64,000 bases of DNA from Endobugula sp965214375. Its GTDB lineage: Bacteria > Pseudomonadota > Gammaproteobacteria > Pseudomonadales > Cellvibrionaceae. The stretch is from positions 186,001 through 250,000 of the forward strand of contig OZ243947.1 of the NCBI GenBank assembly GCA_965214375.1, in the 5' to 3' direction. Below are positions 8,855 to 16,804 of the stretch, piece after piece; position 1 is the stretch's first letter; each line of letters starts with the position of its first letter. The notes beneath the pieces are model-generated. The model searched no databases. It was given only the letters and a program-made list of their open reading frames with translations, and was not told the origin of the DNA. The position numbers were made by a program, and so were the translations under genes.

Positions 8855-9598
8855 ATGTTTGAAGATCAAAAGGTTGCATTAGTCACTGGAGCCAGTCGAG
8901 GTATTGGTGCTGCAATTTCAGATAGCCTTGGTCTGGATGGAAATATTATTATTGGTACCGCAACCAGTGAATCAGGTGCAGCTAAGATTTCAGAGCGTTT
9001 TGCTGAAAAAGGCATTCGGGGCAAAGGTATGGTGTTAAATGTCACTGATAAAGATTCCATCGATCATTTACTTAATGCGCTCAAAGAAACGTACAGTACC
9101 CCTGATATCTTGGTCAATAATGCGGGTATTACCAAGGATAATTTGCTCATGCGTATGAGTGATGATGAATGGTTCGATGTGATCAATACCAATTTAAGTG
9201 CGATATATCGTCTGAGTAAGGCGTGTTTGCGCGGTATGATGAAAGCGCGCTGGGGACGTATTGTGAATATCAGTTCTGTTGTTGGCGCTATGGGTAATGC
9301 TGGTCAGGCGAATTATGCCGCTACGAAAGCGGGGGTTGCTGGATTTGCCAGAGCATTGGCGAAAGAGGTCGGTTCCAGAGGTATTACCGTCAATACGGTA
9401 TCGCCAGGGTTTATTGAGACCGATATGACGGATATTCTTCCTGAAGAGCAGAAAAATCTTATGTTGTCAGCGGTGCCGGCAGGTCGTTTGGGGCATCCGG
9501 AAGAGATTGCCAGTACAGTAAAATTTCTTACGAGTGATGGCGCTGCTTATATTACAGGTGAAAATATCCACGTTAACGGTGGAATGTATATGAGTTAA
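8855..9598 (+). CDS. fabG: 3-oxoacyl-ACP reductase
   Basis: NADPH-dependent reduction of 3-oxoacyl-ACP, the first reductive step of each fatty-acid cycle. A 247-residue short-chain dehydrogenase with the cofactor motif TGASRGIG at the N-terminus, NNAG near residue 86, catalytic Ser in NISSVVG and the YAATKAG active-site Tyr/Lys pair. The C-terminus GENIHVNGGMYM is the normal FabG tetramer-interface ending. It lies 33 bp after fabD with an ACAGGAAG ribosome-binding site. Confidence 0.97.
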   Translation: MFEDQKVALVTGASRGIGAAISDSLGLDGNIIIGTATSESGAAKISERFAEKGIRGKGMVLNVTDKDSIDHLLNALKETYSTPDILVNNAGITKDNLLMRMSDDEWFDVINTNLSAIYRLSKACLRGMMKARWGRIVNISSVVGAMGNAGQANYAATKAGVAGFARALAKEVGSRGITVNTVSPGFIETDMTDILPEEQKNLMLSAVPAGRLGHPEEIASTVKFLTSDGAAYITGENIHVNGGMYMS

Positions 9599-9653
9599 GT
9601 CTTTGATTTTAAACAAAAAAACAAAGGGTTAACAAAAAAATCAACAAGGGTCA

Positions 9654-9681
9654 TTACAACAGCGGAATTTCCATGTAAAAT
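9654..9681 (+). promoter_or_regulatory. Possible acpP promoter
   Basis: TTACAA (9654-9659), a 16-bp spacer and TAAAAT (9676-9681), followed by a GC-rich stretch (GCGCCCTCG) of the kind seen at growth-rate-controlled promoters. It sits in the 196-bp gap between fabG and acpP, where many gammaproteobacteria have a strong separate acpP promoter. The -35 match is only fair. Confidence 0.4.
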
Positions 9682-9794
9682 GCGCCCTCGTGATAATGAA
9701 AGGTGGTTAGCTGGCTTGAATTATTATGTAAAAAGTATAGTAAGCTGGTTTTAATCACGATAAGATTTCTATTGATCAGGAGTTCAAAATCATT

Positions 9795-10031
9795 ATGAGC
9801 AACACAGAAGAACGCGTTAAAAAAATCGTTGCCGAGCAACTGGGTGTTAAAGAAGAAGACGTAAAAATTGAAGCTTCTTTCGTTGAGGATCTGGGTGCAG
9901 ATTCCTTGGACACTGTAGAGTTGGTTATGGCCTTGGAAGAGGAGTTTGAAACTGAAATTCCTGATGAAGAAGCTGAAAAAATTACCACTGTAAAATTGGC
10001 AATTGATTACATTAACGAAAACCTTGCTTAA
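9795..10031 (+). CDS. acpP: Acyl carrier protein
   Basis: 78-residue, strongly acidic carrier that holds growing acyl chains on a phosphopantetheine arm. The arm attaches at the Ser of GADSLDTVEL, near residue 37. Length, start (MSNTEERVKKIV) and position between fabG and fabF are standard. A separate promoter upstream and a strong terminator-like hairpin downstream (10086-10126) suggest an independently expressed abundant transcript. Confidence 0.98.
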   Translation: MSNTEERVKKIVAEQLGVKEEDVKIEASFVEDLGADSLDTVELVMALEEEFETEIPDEEAEKITTVKLAIDYINENLA

Positions 10032-10085
10032 TTCAACAGGTTTTTTGTTACATAGCAAAAAGCGCTGACAGTTTTTATATGCGTA

Positions 10086-10126
10086 CAAAAGCCGTAGCTA
10101 TATCATAGTGCGGCTTTTGTTGTTTA
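10086..10126 (+). terminator. Rho-independent terminator after acpP
   Basis: A perfect 9-bp stem (CAAAAGCCG at 10086-10094 with CGGCTTTTG at 10111-10119) is followed by a T-rich TTGTTT tail, 55 bp after the acpP stop. It would end or attenuate transcription before fabF. Confidence 0.8.
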
Positions 10127-10212
10127 AACGGGCGTTAGACTTAACTGCTAGCAGACAGCTGTTAATTCTGTGGTTCCCTATTCTTTAATTCCTTTATTCT
10201 TTCGAGGTTCTT

Positions 10213-11451
10213 GTGAGACGAGTTGTTGTTACAGGTTTGGGTATGGTTTCGCCAGTAGGTAATACTGTTGATGAAACATGGAGAGCAATCACGAATGGTG
10301 TCAGTGGAGTAGCAACAATTTCAATGTTTGATGCCAGTGCCTTTACCACTCAATTTAGTGCATCAGTGAGTGATCTAGTGGTAGGAGACTACTTTCCTGA
10401 AAAAGACGCACGCAAGATGGATACCTTTATTCAGTACGGTATGGTTGCGGGTATTCAGGCAATGACAGACTCCGGTATTGACGTCACCGAAGCGATAGCG
10501 CCACGTTTTGGTACGATTATCGGTTCTGGTATCGGTGGTATTGGCTCTATTGAAGATGGCACCATGACGGTTGAAAACCGAGGTCCAAGACGACTTTCCC
10601 CGTTCTTTGTCCCTGGCTCCATTATCAATATGATTGCGGGCAACCTATCGATTAAATATGGCCTAAAAGGCCCCAATTTGGCCGTGACTACGGCGTGTAC
10701 CACAGGTACCCATGCAATCGGTCTTGCCGCCCGTTCGATACGTTATGGTGAAGCGGATGTCATGTTGGCGGGAGGCTCGGAAATGGCAACCACACCGTTA
10801 GGTTTAGGTGGTTTTGCCGCTGCACGTGCGCTATCAACCCGTAACGATGATCCTCAAGCCGCGAGTCGTCCGTGGGATAAAAACCGTGATGGCTTTGTAT
10901 TGGGTGACGGTGCTGGTGTTATTGTGCTTGAAGAGTATGAGCATGCCAAAGCGCGCGGTGCAAAAATCTATGCAGAACTCTCTGGTTTTGGTATGAGCGG
11001 CGATGCTTATCATATGACGTCTCCACCTGAAAATGGTGCAGGTGCGGCTATGTCCATGGAAAGTGCACTACGAGATGCACAAATGTCTGCCTCAGATATT
11101 CAATATATTAATGCGCATGGCACCTCGACGCCTGCAGGTGATGTGGCTGAATGTCAGGCGGTTAAGTCAGTCTTTGGTCATGCAACGGAGCAACTAGCGG
11201 TGAGTTCAACCAAATCTATGATAGGCCATCTTCTGGGTGCTGCTGGTGCTGTTGAAGCTATTTTCAGTGTATTGGCTATTCGCGATCAGGTTGCACCGCC
11301 TACGATTAATCTCGATGATCCAGAGGAATCCTGTGATATTAATCTGGTACCGCACACAGCCCAAGAAATGTCGATTAATGGTGTGTTATCAAATTCGTTT
11401 GGGTTTGGTGGTACTAATGGGTCTTTGGTGTTTAGGAAGGTAGATGGTTAA
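10213..11451 (+). CDS. fabF: 3-oxoacyl-ACP synthase II
   Basis: Condensing enzyme that elongates acyl-ACP with malonyl-ACP. The 412-residue protein starts at GTG (reading MRRVVVTGLG, the universal FabF beginning). The nucleophilic Cys is in TTACTTGTHAIG (about residue 163), with the catalytic His in NAHGTSTPAGD and in the GHLLGAAGA region, and the Gly/Phe-rich NSFGFGGTNGS loop near the end. The family position after acpP is kept. Confidence 0.97.
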   Translation: MRRVVVTGLGMVSPVGNTVDETWRAITNGVSGVATISMFDASAFTTQFSASVSDLVVGDYFPEKDARKMDTFIQYGMVAGIQAMTDSGIDVTEAIAPRFGTIIGSGIGGIGSIEDGTMTVENRGPRRLSPFFVPGSIINMIAGNLSIKYGLKGPNLAVTTACTTGTHAIGLAARSIRYGEADVMLAGGSEMATTPLGLGGFAAARALSTRNDDPQAASRPWDKNRDGFVLGDGAGVIVLEEYEHAKARGAKIYAELSGFGMSGDAYHMTSPPENGAGAAMSMESALRDAQMSASDIQYINAHGTSTPAGDVAECQAVKSVFGHATEQLAVSSTKSMIGHLLGAAGAVEAIFSVLAIRDQVAPPTINLDDPEESCDINLVPHTAQEMSINGVLSNSFGFGGTNGSLVFRKVDG

Positions 11452-11454
11452 ATA

Positions 11455-11532
11455 GTGCCCTTCAAGACACGCACGAGTACATCACTGTAGCTCGTTTCCG
11501 GCATCCATGCCTCCAACGGTCTTGAATGGCAC
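11455..11532. repeat. Compact inverted-repeat element (three-way-junction fold)
   Basis: The 152-bp gap between fabF and pabC holds a palindromic unit. The outer arms at 11455-11468 and 11519-11532 pair over 14 bp with one mismatch. Inside are two further hairpins: ACGAG..CTCGT with TAC/GTA next to it, and CGTT-TCC-GGCAT-CC-ATGCC-TCC-AACG with a symmetric internal loop. The whole could fold as a three-way junction in DNA or RNA. It has no T tail, so it is not a plain terminator; it resembles a REP/MITE-like dispersed unit. No second copy was noticed in this window. Confidence 0.55.
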
Positions 11533-11603
11533 ATATTTAACAAGCCAGTTATTCAGCCTCCAAATGTGTCCCTTTTTCAACTCATTTGCTTTACACTCTT
11601 CTT

Positions 11604-12494
11604 ATGACTAAACCTGCCATTATTGTTATCAACGATCAGCTTTCTGACTGTTTGTCCGCACAGGATCGAGGAGTTTTTTATGGGGATGGTGTATTTGAAA
11701 CCCTGCGTTTTGAACAGGGTGATGTTTGCTTGTGGCCTTATCATTATGAACGTTTGCTTCAAGGTTTACAGCGTTTACGTATTGCCTTCGATGAACGATT
11801 ATTAAAACAACATATCGCATTGTTGTTATCTGCAATCGATAAAAAAAATTTGCGAAAAGCGTCAGGTATTATTAAATTAATCGTCACGCGAGGAGAGGGC
11901 GGTCGAGGTTATCGACCACCCGAAGTACACCAAGCGACATTACTTTCTTATTTTTATCCTATTGATAGCCAACAACAGGAGGATATGCATATTCAGCAGC
12001 GGCGGGGCATTACTGTTATGTGTTGTGATACGACACTACCTGTGAATCCACTGCTGGCTGGTATCAAATCGTTAAACCAGTTATCTTATGTGGTGGCCGC
12101 TTGTGAGTTAGATAATAATGTACAAGATGGTTTGCTGTTTACCTCTGATGGCTATTTGGTAGAGTCAATATCACGCAATGTGTTTATTGTTAAAGATAAA
12201 CAATTATTAACCCCGACATTGTGTCAAACCGGGGTTGCAGGAACTATGCGGCGTTTGATTATCGAGCGTGTGGCTCCATCGTTACATCTCTCGGTACACG
12301 AGTTACCAATCAATAAAGAAACGCTGATGACGGCTGATGAGGTGTTTTTATGTGGCAGTGTTGCACGTATATTGCCTGTCGTTAAATGTGATAATTCAGC
12401 TTGGGACATTGGCAAAATAACGCAGCGCCTGCAAGCAGAAACGGATCGCATATTGTCTTCGGGTTTACGTTGTTCTCTGAGTCATTTTGTATGA
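11604..12494 (+). CDS. pabC: Aminodeoxychorismate lyase
   Basis: PLP enzyme of fold type IV that releases pyruvate from aminodeoxychorismate to give p-aminobenzoate for folate. 296 residues from the ATG at 11604 (MTKPAIIVINDQ); an in-frame TTG 18 bp upstream is less likely. Family marks seen: DRGVFYGDGVFETLRF near the N-terminus, the PLP Lys in GIKSLNQLSYV, and the phosphate-binding region around VAGTMRR. Its stop overlaps the mltG start (ATGA), the usual pabC-mltG-tmk order. Confidence 0.93.
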   Translation: MTKPAIIVINDQLSDCLSAQDRGVFYGDGVFETLRFEQGDVCLWPYHYERLLQGLQRLRIAFDERLLKQHIALLLSAIDKKNLRKASGIIKLIVTRGEGGRGYRPPEVHQATLLSYFYPIDSQQQEDMHIQQRRGITVMCCDTTLPVNPLLAGIKSLNQLSYVVAACELDNNVQDGLLFTSDGYLVESISRNVFIVKDKQLLTPTLCQTGVAGTMRRLIIERVAPSLHLSVHELPINKETLMTADEVFLCGSVARILPVVKCDNSAWDIGKITQRLQAETDRILSSGLRCSLSHFV

Positions 12495-13537
12495 TATTAA
12501 ATAAAGTCTATTCAATATCTCGACGATTTCGTGTTGTTGGTCTGTGTGTGATTTTTGGTGTATTAACGATCATAATACTGGCGATGTTTACTTATCGCTG
12601 GATGAACGAGCCATTAAATTTGGAGAGCGATATAGTCGTTAATGTTAAACAAGGTGATACTTTAAGTGCGTTGTCGTATCGTTTATATCGACAAGGTATT
12701 TTGCGCTCGCAAAAATTATTAAGTGTATATGCGCGTGCAACAAAACAAACACAGCTTCAAGTAGGTGAATATCGTTTACCTAAAGGCACTAATCATCAAC
12801 AGTTATTAGCTCTTTTGCAATCGGGTAATGTGCTGGTATATAACATTACATTGGTTGAAGGTAGAACATTTAAACAGTGGTTAACGCTATTGCACAACCA
12901 CGAAAAGCTTGTTCGTGAACTCGATATTGATAAAGATATTATTGAACAGTTACAACTCAATATAGACCACCTCGAAGGGCTGTTTTTTCCAGACACTTAC
13001 CAGTTTTCCAGTGGTGCCAGTGATCGTGATATTTTACAGCGGGCATATCAGCGTATGGAGAAGATCTTGAACGATGAATGGGAAAACAGGTCTGATAATT
13101 TACCGTATAAAAATGCTTATGAGGCGTTGATCATGGCGTCTATTGTTGAAAAAGAAACAGGTGTTGCACATGAGCGGCCGGAAATTGCTGGAGTATTTGT
13201 GCGACGCTTACAAAAAGGTATGCGTTTACAAACAGACCCAACGATTATTTATGGTTTGGGAGACGCTTATAAAGGCAATATTCGTCGCAAACATCTAACA
13301 CAAGCAACGCCTTATAATACCTATGTGATTGATGGTTTGCCTCCCACTCCGATTGCTATGCCTGGTCGTGAAGCAATACATGCTGCTTTACACCCTAAAT
13401 CGGGAAGTAGTTTATATTTTGTTGCAAAAGGTGATGGTAGCCATCAATTTTCTGACACATTGGCAGAACATAATAAAGCCGTCTATCAATATCAGATTAA
13501 AAAGCGTAAAAAAGATTATCGCTCTTCTCCACAATAA
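12491..13537 (+). CDS. mltG: Endolytic murein transglycosylase MltG
   Basis: Cleaves nascent peptidoglycan glycan strands and so sets their length; anchored in the inner membrane with a periplasmic domain. 348 residues from the ATG overlapping the pabC stop. One membrane segment (about 14-36) is followed by a LysM-like region and the YceG catalytic domain with IVEKETGVAHERPEIAGVF, which holds the catalytic Glu, then RLQKGMRLQTDPTI and YNTYVIDGLPPTPI. The longer upstream frame overlaps pabC and was rejected. Confidence 0.94.
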   Translation: MILNKVYSISRRFRVVGLCVIFGVLTIIILAMFTYRWMNEPLNLESDIVVNVKQGDTLSALSYRLYRQGILRSQKLLSVYARATKQTQLQVGEYRLPKGTNHQQLLALLQSGNVLVYNITLVEGRTFKQWLTLLHNHEKLVRELDIDKDIIEQLQLNIDHLEGLFFPDTYQFSSGASDRDILQRAYQRMEKILNDEWENRSDNLPYKNAYEALIMASIVEKETGVAHERPEIAGVFVRRLQKGMRLQTDPTIIYGLGDAYKGNIRRKHLTQATPYNTYVIDGLPPTPIAMPGREAIHAALHPKSGSSLYFVAKGDGSHQFSDTLAEHNKAVYQYQIKKRKKDYRSSPQ

Positions 13538-13563
13538 ATGATGATTATAGTGAGAAATTAATA

Positions 13564-14196
13564 ATGAACAATACAGGTAAACTGATCACTATCGAAGGTA
13601 CAGAAGGTGTGGGCAAAAGTACAAATATTGCTTTTATAAAAGTATTATTTGCTAGAAATAATATTCCATTGCTGACTACGCGTGAGCCTGGAGGTACACC
13701 ATTGGCGGAAGAAATACGTGATGTATTGTTAGCCAATCGTGAAGAAAAAATGGATGAAACGACAGAGCTATTGTTAGTTTTTGCCGCCCGTTCTCAACAC
13801 TTGAAAACAGTGATCAAGCCAGCCCTTGAAAGAGGTGAGTGGGTGCTCTGTGACCGCTTTACCGATGCCACTTATGCCTATCAAGGGGGGGGGCGGGGTC
13901 TTGATATTCATGTCATTGCTGACCTTGAACGCTGTGTTCAGGGTAATATGCGCCCTGACATGACTTTGTTACTGGATATCGATGTTAAACAGGGGCTTGC
14001 AAGAGCAGGAGAAAGAGGGGAGCTTGATCGATTTGAAAATGAAAAAATTGAATTTTTTGAAAAAGTTCGCCAAAGATATTTGACAATGGCGAATGATTTT
14101 CATGACCGTTATGCAGTTGTTGATGCATCACAACCACTCGAAGAGGTTCAACAAGATATTTTAACTCATTTTTCTGAAAAGTTTAATTTTTCATAA
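13564..14196 (+). CDS. tmk: Thymidylate kinase
   Basis: Phosphorylates dTMP to dTDP. 210 residues with the P-loop GTEGVGKST near the N-terminus, the DRF-type motif CDRFTDATYAYQGGGRG and a C-terminal LID region with RGELDRFE. It closes the fabF-pabC-mltG-tmk series. In Pseudomonas relatives holB, a pilZ gene and tatD follow; here the antiporter operon starts 44 bp downstream instead. Confidence 0.96.
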   Translation: MNNTGKLITIEGTEGVGKSTNIAFIKVLFARNNIPLLTTREPGGTPLAEEIRDVLLANREEKMDETTELLLVFAARSQHLKTVIKPALERGEWVLCDRFTDATYAYQGGGRGLDIHVIADLERCVQGNMRPDMTLLLDIDVKQGLARAGERGELDRFENEKIEFFEKVRQRYLTMANDFHDRYAVVDASQPLEEVQQDILTHFSEKFNFS

Positions 14197-14240
14197 AAAA
14201 ATGATACAAAGATAAACCTCTGTGCTTTAAAAATTTTACT

Positions 14241-14744
14241 ATGCGTCCAAATAATATATATCGCCTTATCGTTACATTGATCGTTTTATGGTTCCTGTTT
14301 TCGGGCATGTTTAAACCGATGTTGCTCATTCTTGGTGCATTGTCGGTTGCTATTGTGGTATGGATTGCCATGAGAATGAATGTGTTGCAACATCGAGGTC
14401 AGCCAATCTATTTCAGACCATTACATATTGTGCGTTATTGGTGCTGGCTTATTGTAGAAATTATGAAGTCTAACTGGGATGTATCCAAGCGTATACTCAG
14501 TTTTTCAATGCCGATACAGCCAATTTTAACGGCGATTCCGGCGCCACAAAAAACAGAACTGGGGCGTATCATTTATGCCAATTCTATTACTCTCACGCCA
14601 GGTACGGTTGCTATTAATATCGCAAAAAATAGTGACATTGTGGTGCACGCTTTACACGTTGATATCATTCGAGAGCTTGAGAAGGGAGTAATGGCTAGTA
14701 AAGTGTGTATGGTAGAACCACCATTGCCAAGTGAGTCGCTATAA
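14241..14744 (+). CDS. mnhE: Na+/H+ antiporter subunit E (MnhE/MrpE)
   Basis: First gene of a ten-gene Mrp-type antiporter operon; subunit E is a small structural subunit of the multi-subunit complex that exchanges Na+ (or K+) for protons. 167 residues with two to three N-terminal membrane segments (about 8-45 and 60-80) and a cytoplasmic domain containing the family signature ANSITLTPGTVAI. Its stop overlaps the next start (TAATG), so the two are translationally coupled. Confidence 0.9.
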   Translation: MRPNNIYRLIVTLIVLWFLFSGMFKPMLLILGALSVAIVVWIAMRMNVLQHRGQPIYFRPLHIVRYWCWLIVEIMKSNWDVSKRILSFSMPIQPILTAIPAPQKTELGRIIYANSITLTPGTVAINIAKNSDIVVHALHVDIIRELEKGVMASKVCMVEPPLPSESL

Positions 14745-15025
14745 TGTTTGCCACTGTCATCATTGTCTTACTAACTTCCATGTTATTGGTACTGGTTCGG
14801 GCCTTACTTGGCCCCAGTATTTACGATAGGTTGTTAGCAGTGAATGCCTTTGGAACAAAAATTATTTTGTTTATTGCGGTGTATGGTTTTTTTACGGGTC
14901 GCCCTGACTTTCTTGATATTGCTATTCTCTATGCATTAATTAATTATATTACCACGGTTGCAGTATTGAAATTTTTTGAATATGACGACTTGGGAACTGG
15001 AGCTTATCAGGAGGATGATATTTAA
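14744..15025 (+). CDS. mnhF: Na+/H+ antiporter subunit F (MnhF/MrpF)
   Basis: 93-residue, three-membrane-segment protein of the MrpF/PhaF family, with the typical GPSIYDRLLAVNAFGTK loop after the first helix and RPDFLDIAILYALINY in the second half. It overlaps mnhE by one base and mnhG by one base. Role: small membrane subunit needed for assembly and activity of the Mrp complex. Confidence 0.9.
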   Translation: MFATVIIVLLTSMLLVLVRALLGPSIYDRLLAVNAFGTKIILFIAVYGFFTGRPDFLDIAILYALINYITTVAVLKFFEYDDLGTGAYQEDDI

Positions 15026-15405
15026 TGGAATTGATAGTTCATATTTTTTCCTGGTTGTTGTTGCTCAAGGGTTGTTTTTTTATTGTGAGTGGTGCTATCG
15101 GTATGATTCGTATGCCGGATATCTATACGCGCATTCATGCGGCTAGTGTGATTGATACCGGTGGCCTAAGTTTTATTATTTTAGGCTTGTTGCTACAGGG
15201 CGTTTTTATTTTTGAGAATCCTATGGCAGCGATTAAGTTAATACTTATCATGGTGTTTGTTAATTTTACTGCGCCAACGGCATCACATGCGATTGCAAAG
15301 ATGGCCTTAATGGCAAAAGTGATTCCAACTTGTCAAAACGGTCACTCTGTTATTGAGGAATCGTTGGTGATATCAAAATCGTTTAACAAAGATCAGGATA
15401 AATAA
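15025..15405 (+). CDS. mnhG: Na+/H+ antiporter subunit G (MnhG/MrpG)
   Basis: 126 residues with three membrane segments. The family signature RMPDIYTRIHAAS is followed by DTGGLSFIILGLLL and FVNFTAPTASHAIAKMA, as in MnhG/PhaG. The C-terminal tail beyond residue 100 is hydrophilic. Translationally coupled to mnhF (TAATG). Confidence 0.92.
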   Translation: MELIVHIFSWLLLLKGCFFIVSGAIGMIRMPDIYTRIHAASVIDTGGLSFIILGLLLQGVFIFENPMAAIKLILIMVFVNFTAPTASHAIAKMALMAKVIPTCQNGHSVIEESLVISKSFNKDQDK

Positions 15406-15406
15406 T

Positions 15407-15973
15407 ATGGAACAATGGATATTACTCTTGCTCTTAACGCTATTAGTTGTTCTGATTGTGGGAATCATTTATCTGAAAGATTTGTTGATCGCAGTTATTT
15501 TATTAGGTATCTATACCCTAGTTGCTGCTGCTATTTTTATCATTATGGATGCTGTCGATGTGGCGTTTACTGAAGCTGCGGTTGGTGCAGGTATTTCCAC
15601 TATTTTATTGTTGGGTACACTCAGTTTTACCCGTCGCGAACAAAAGCCTTTACGCCATAGTAATGTGTCAGCATTGTTGATTTGTGTGTTTGTGGGCGGG
15701 CTGTTAATTTACGGCACTCTGGATATGCCCCATTATGGTGATGCGAATTCCCTCGCGAATCAACATCCCCAATTGGCACAACACTATATTCAAAAATCAC
15801 AGGGTGAAACGGGTGTTCCCAATGTAGTGACTTCGGTACTTGCCAGTTATCGTGGTTATGACACACTGGGGGAAACTGTCGTTGTGTTTACGGCTGCGAT
15901 AGCGGTATTAAGCTTGCTGGGATTACGTCGTCGTCAGCGTGAAAATGATTCACAGCAGAACGATGAAGTATAA
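15407..15973 (+). CDS. MbhD/MbhE-like antiporter subunit (DUF4040)
   Basis: 188 residues with about five membrane segments. The first half has the DUF4040/MbhD pattern (LKDLLIAVILLGIYTLVAAA and VDVAFTEAAVGAGISTIL, with the conserved Glu in TEAAVGAG). The second half matches the MbhE-like hydrophobic hairpin. In standard Mrp operons these pieces form the C-terminal part of MrpA; here they are a separate gene, as in the split-type antiporters and membrane-bound hydrogenases. It sits 1 bp after mnhG. Confidence 0.85.
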   Translation: MEQWILLLLLTLLVVLIVGIIYLKDLLIAVILLGIYTLVAAAIFIIMDAVDVAFTEAAVGAGISTILLLGTLSFTRREQKPLRHSNVSALLICVFVGGLLIYGTLDMPHYGDANSLANQHPQLAQHYIQKSQGETGVPNVVTSVLASYRGYDTLGETVVVFTAAIAVLSLLGLRRRQRENDSQQNDEV

Positions 15974-15976
15974 ATA

Positions 15977-16423
15977 ATGAGCACTCATACCAAAATGAAA
16001 CCTTTGCAGCAACGTCACCGAGTAATACAGGTTGTTAGCAAGCTGTTTATTCCTCTTATTCTTGTCTTTGCATTTTATGTGCAATTTCATGGTGACTTTG
16101 GTCCTGGTGGAGGCTTTCAGGCAGGTGTTATTTTTGCTGCCGCGTTTATTTTGCATGGTTTGATTTTTGGGGAGGGGCGCACCCGTCTTGTGTTGCCGCC
16201 TCATATGTTACGTTTTTTAATGTCTGCCGGGGTTTTATTATATGCAGGAACGGGTATCGTCAGTCTGTTATTGGGTGGTCATTATTTAGATTATTCTGTC
16301 TTGGCATCAACCAGTAAAGAAGGGCAGCATTGGGGAATTTTTACTGTTGAGCTAGGTGTTGGTTTAACGGTGGCAGCAGTGATGGTGTCATTGTTTTATT
16401 GTTTTTCCAGCAAACGAAAATAG
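15977..16423 (+). CDS. mnhB: Na+/H+ antiporter subunit B (MnhB/MrpB)
   Basis: 148 residues, four membrane segments, with the MnhB signature FHGDFGPGGGFQAGV in the loop after helix one and a second conserved stretch near LLGGHYLDYSVL. It is 3 bp after the MbhD/E-like gene and precedes mnhC in the same operon. Confidence 0.92.
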   Translation: MSTHTKMKPLQQRHRVIQVVSKLFIPLILVFAFYVQFHGDFGPGGGFQAGVIFAAAFILHGLIFGEGRTRLVLPPHMLRFLMSAGVLLYAGTGIVSLLLGGHYLDYSVLASTSKEGQHWGIFTVELGVGLTVAAVMVSLFYCFSSKRK

Positions 16424-16439
16424 GCAAGAGGAAAATAAC

Positions 16440-16802
16440 GTGCCAGAGTTTTTTGCTTTATATCATTACTGGATTGTTATTGTTCTGATGATGGCGGGCC
16501 TTTATATGATGATTGCTCGTTTAAATTTAATTAAAAAGATGATTGGCTTGAGTGTTTTTCAAACCGGCATCTTTTATTTTTATATTAGCCTTGGAAAAAT
16601 ATCTCAGGGAACCGCTCCCATTTTACTTGAAAGCCATGAAGTGATTTACTCTAATCCATTGCCACATGTGTTGATTTTAACAGCTATTGTTGTGGGTGTG
16701 GCAACGATGGCGGTTGGTCTGGCATTGATTGTCCGTATTTATGAAAAGTACGGCACTATCGAAGAAGATGAAATTAAACAGATTGAACATCAGGAAATGT
16801 AA
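16440..16802 (+). CDS. mnhC: Na+/H+ antiporter subunit C (MnhC/MrpC, NuoK-like)
   Basis: 120 residues with three membrane segments, homologous to NuoK of complex I. Typical features are the GLYMMIARLNLIKKMIGL loop, FQTGIFYFYI and the PLPHVLILTAIVVGVA helix. It starts at GTG 16440 with an AGAGGAAAA ribosome-binding site; no nearby ATG gives the family N-terminus. Two bases separate it from mnhD. Confidence 0.92.
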   Translation: MPEFFALYHYWIVIVLMMAGLYMMIARLNLIKKMIGLSVFQTGIFYFYISLGKISQGTAPILLESHEVIYSNPLPHVLILTAIVVGVATMAVGLALIVRIYEKYGTIEEDEIKQIEHQEM

Positions 16803-16804
16803 GT

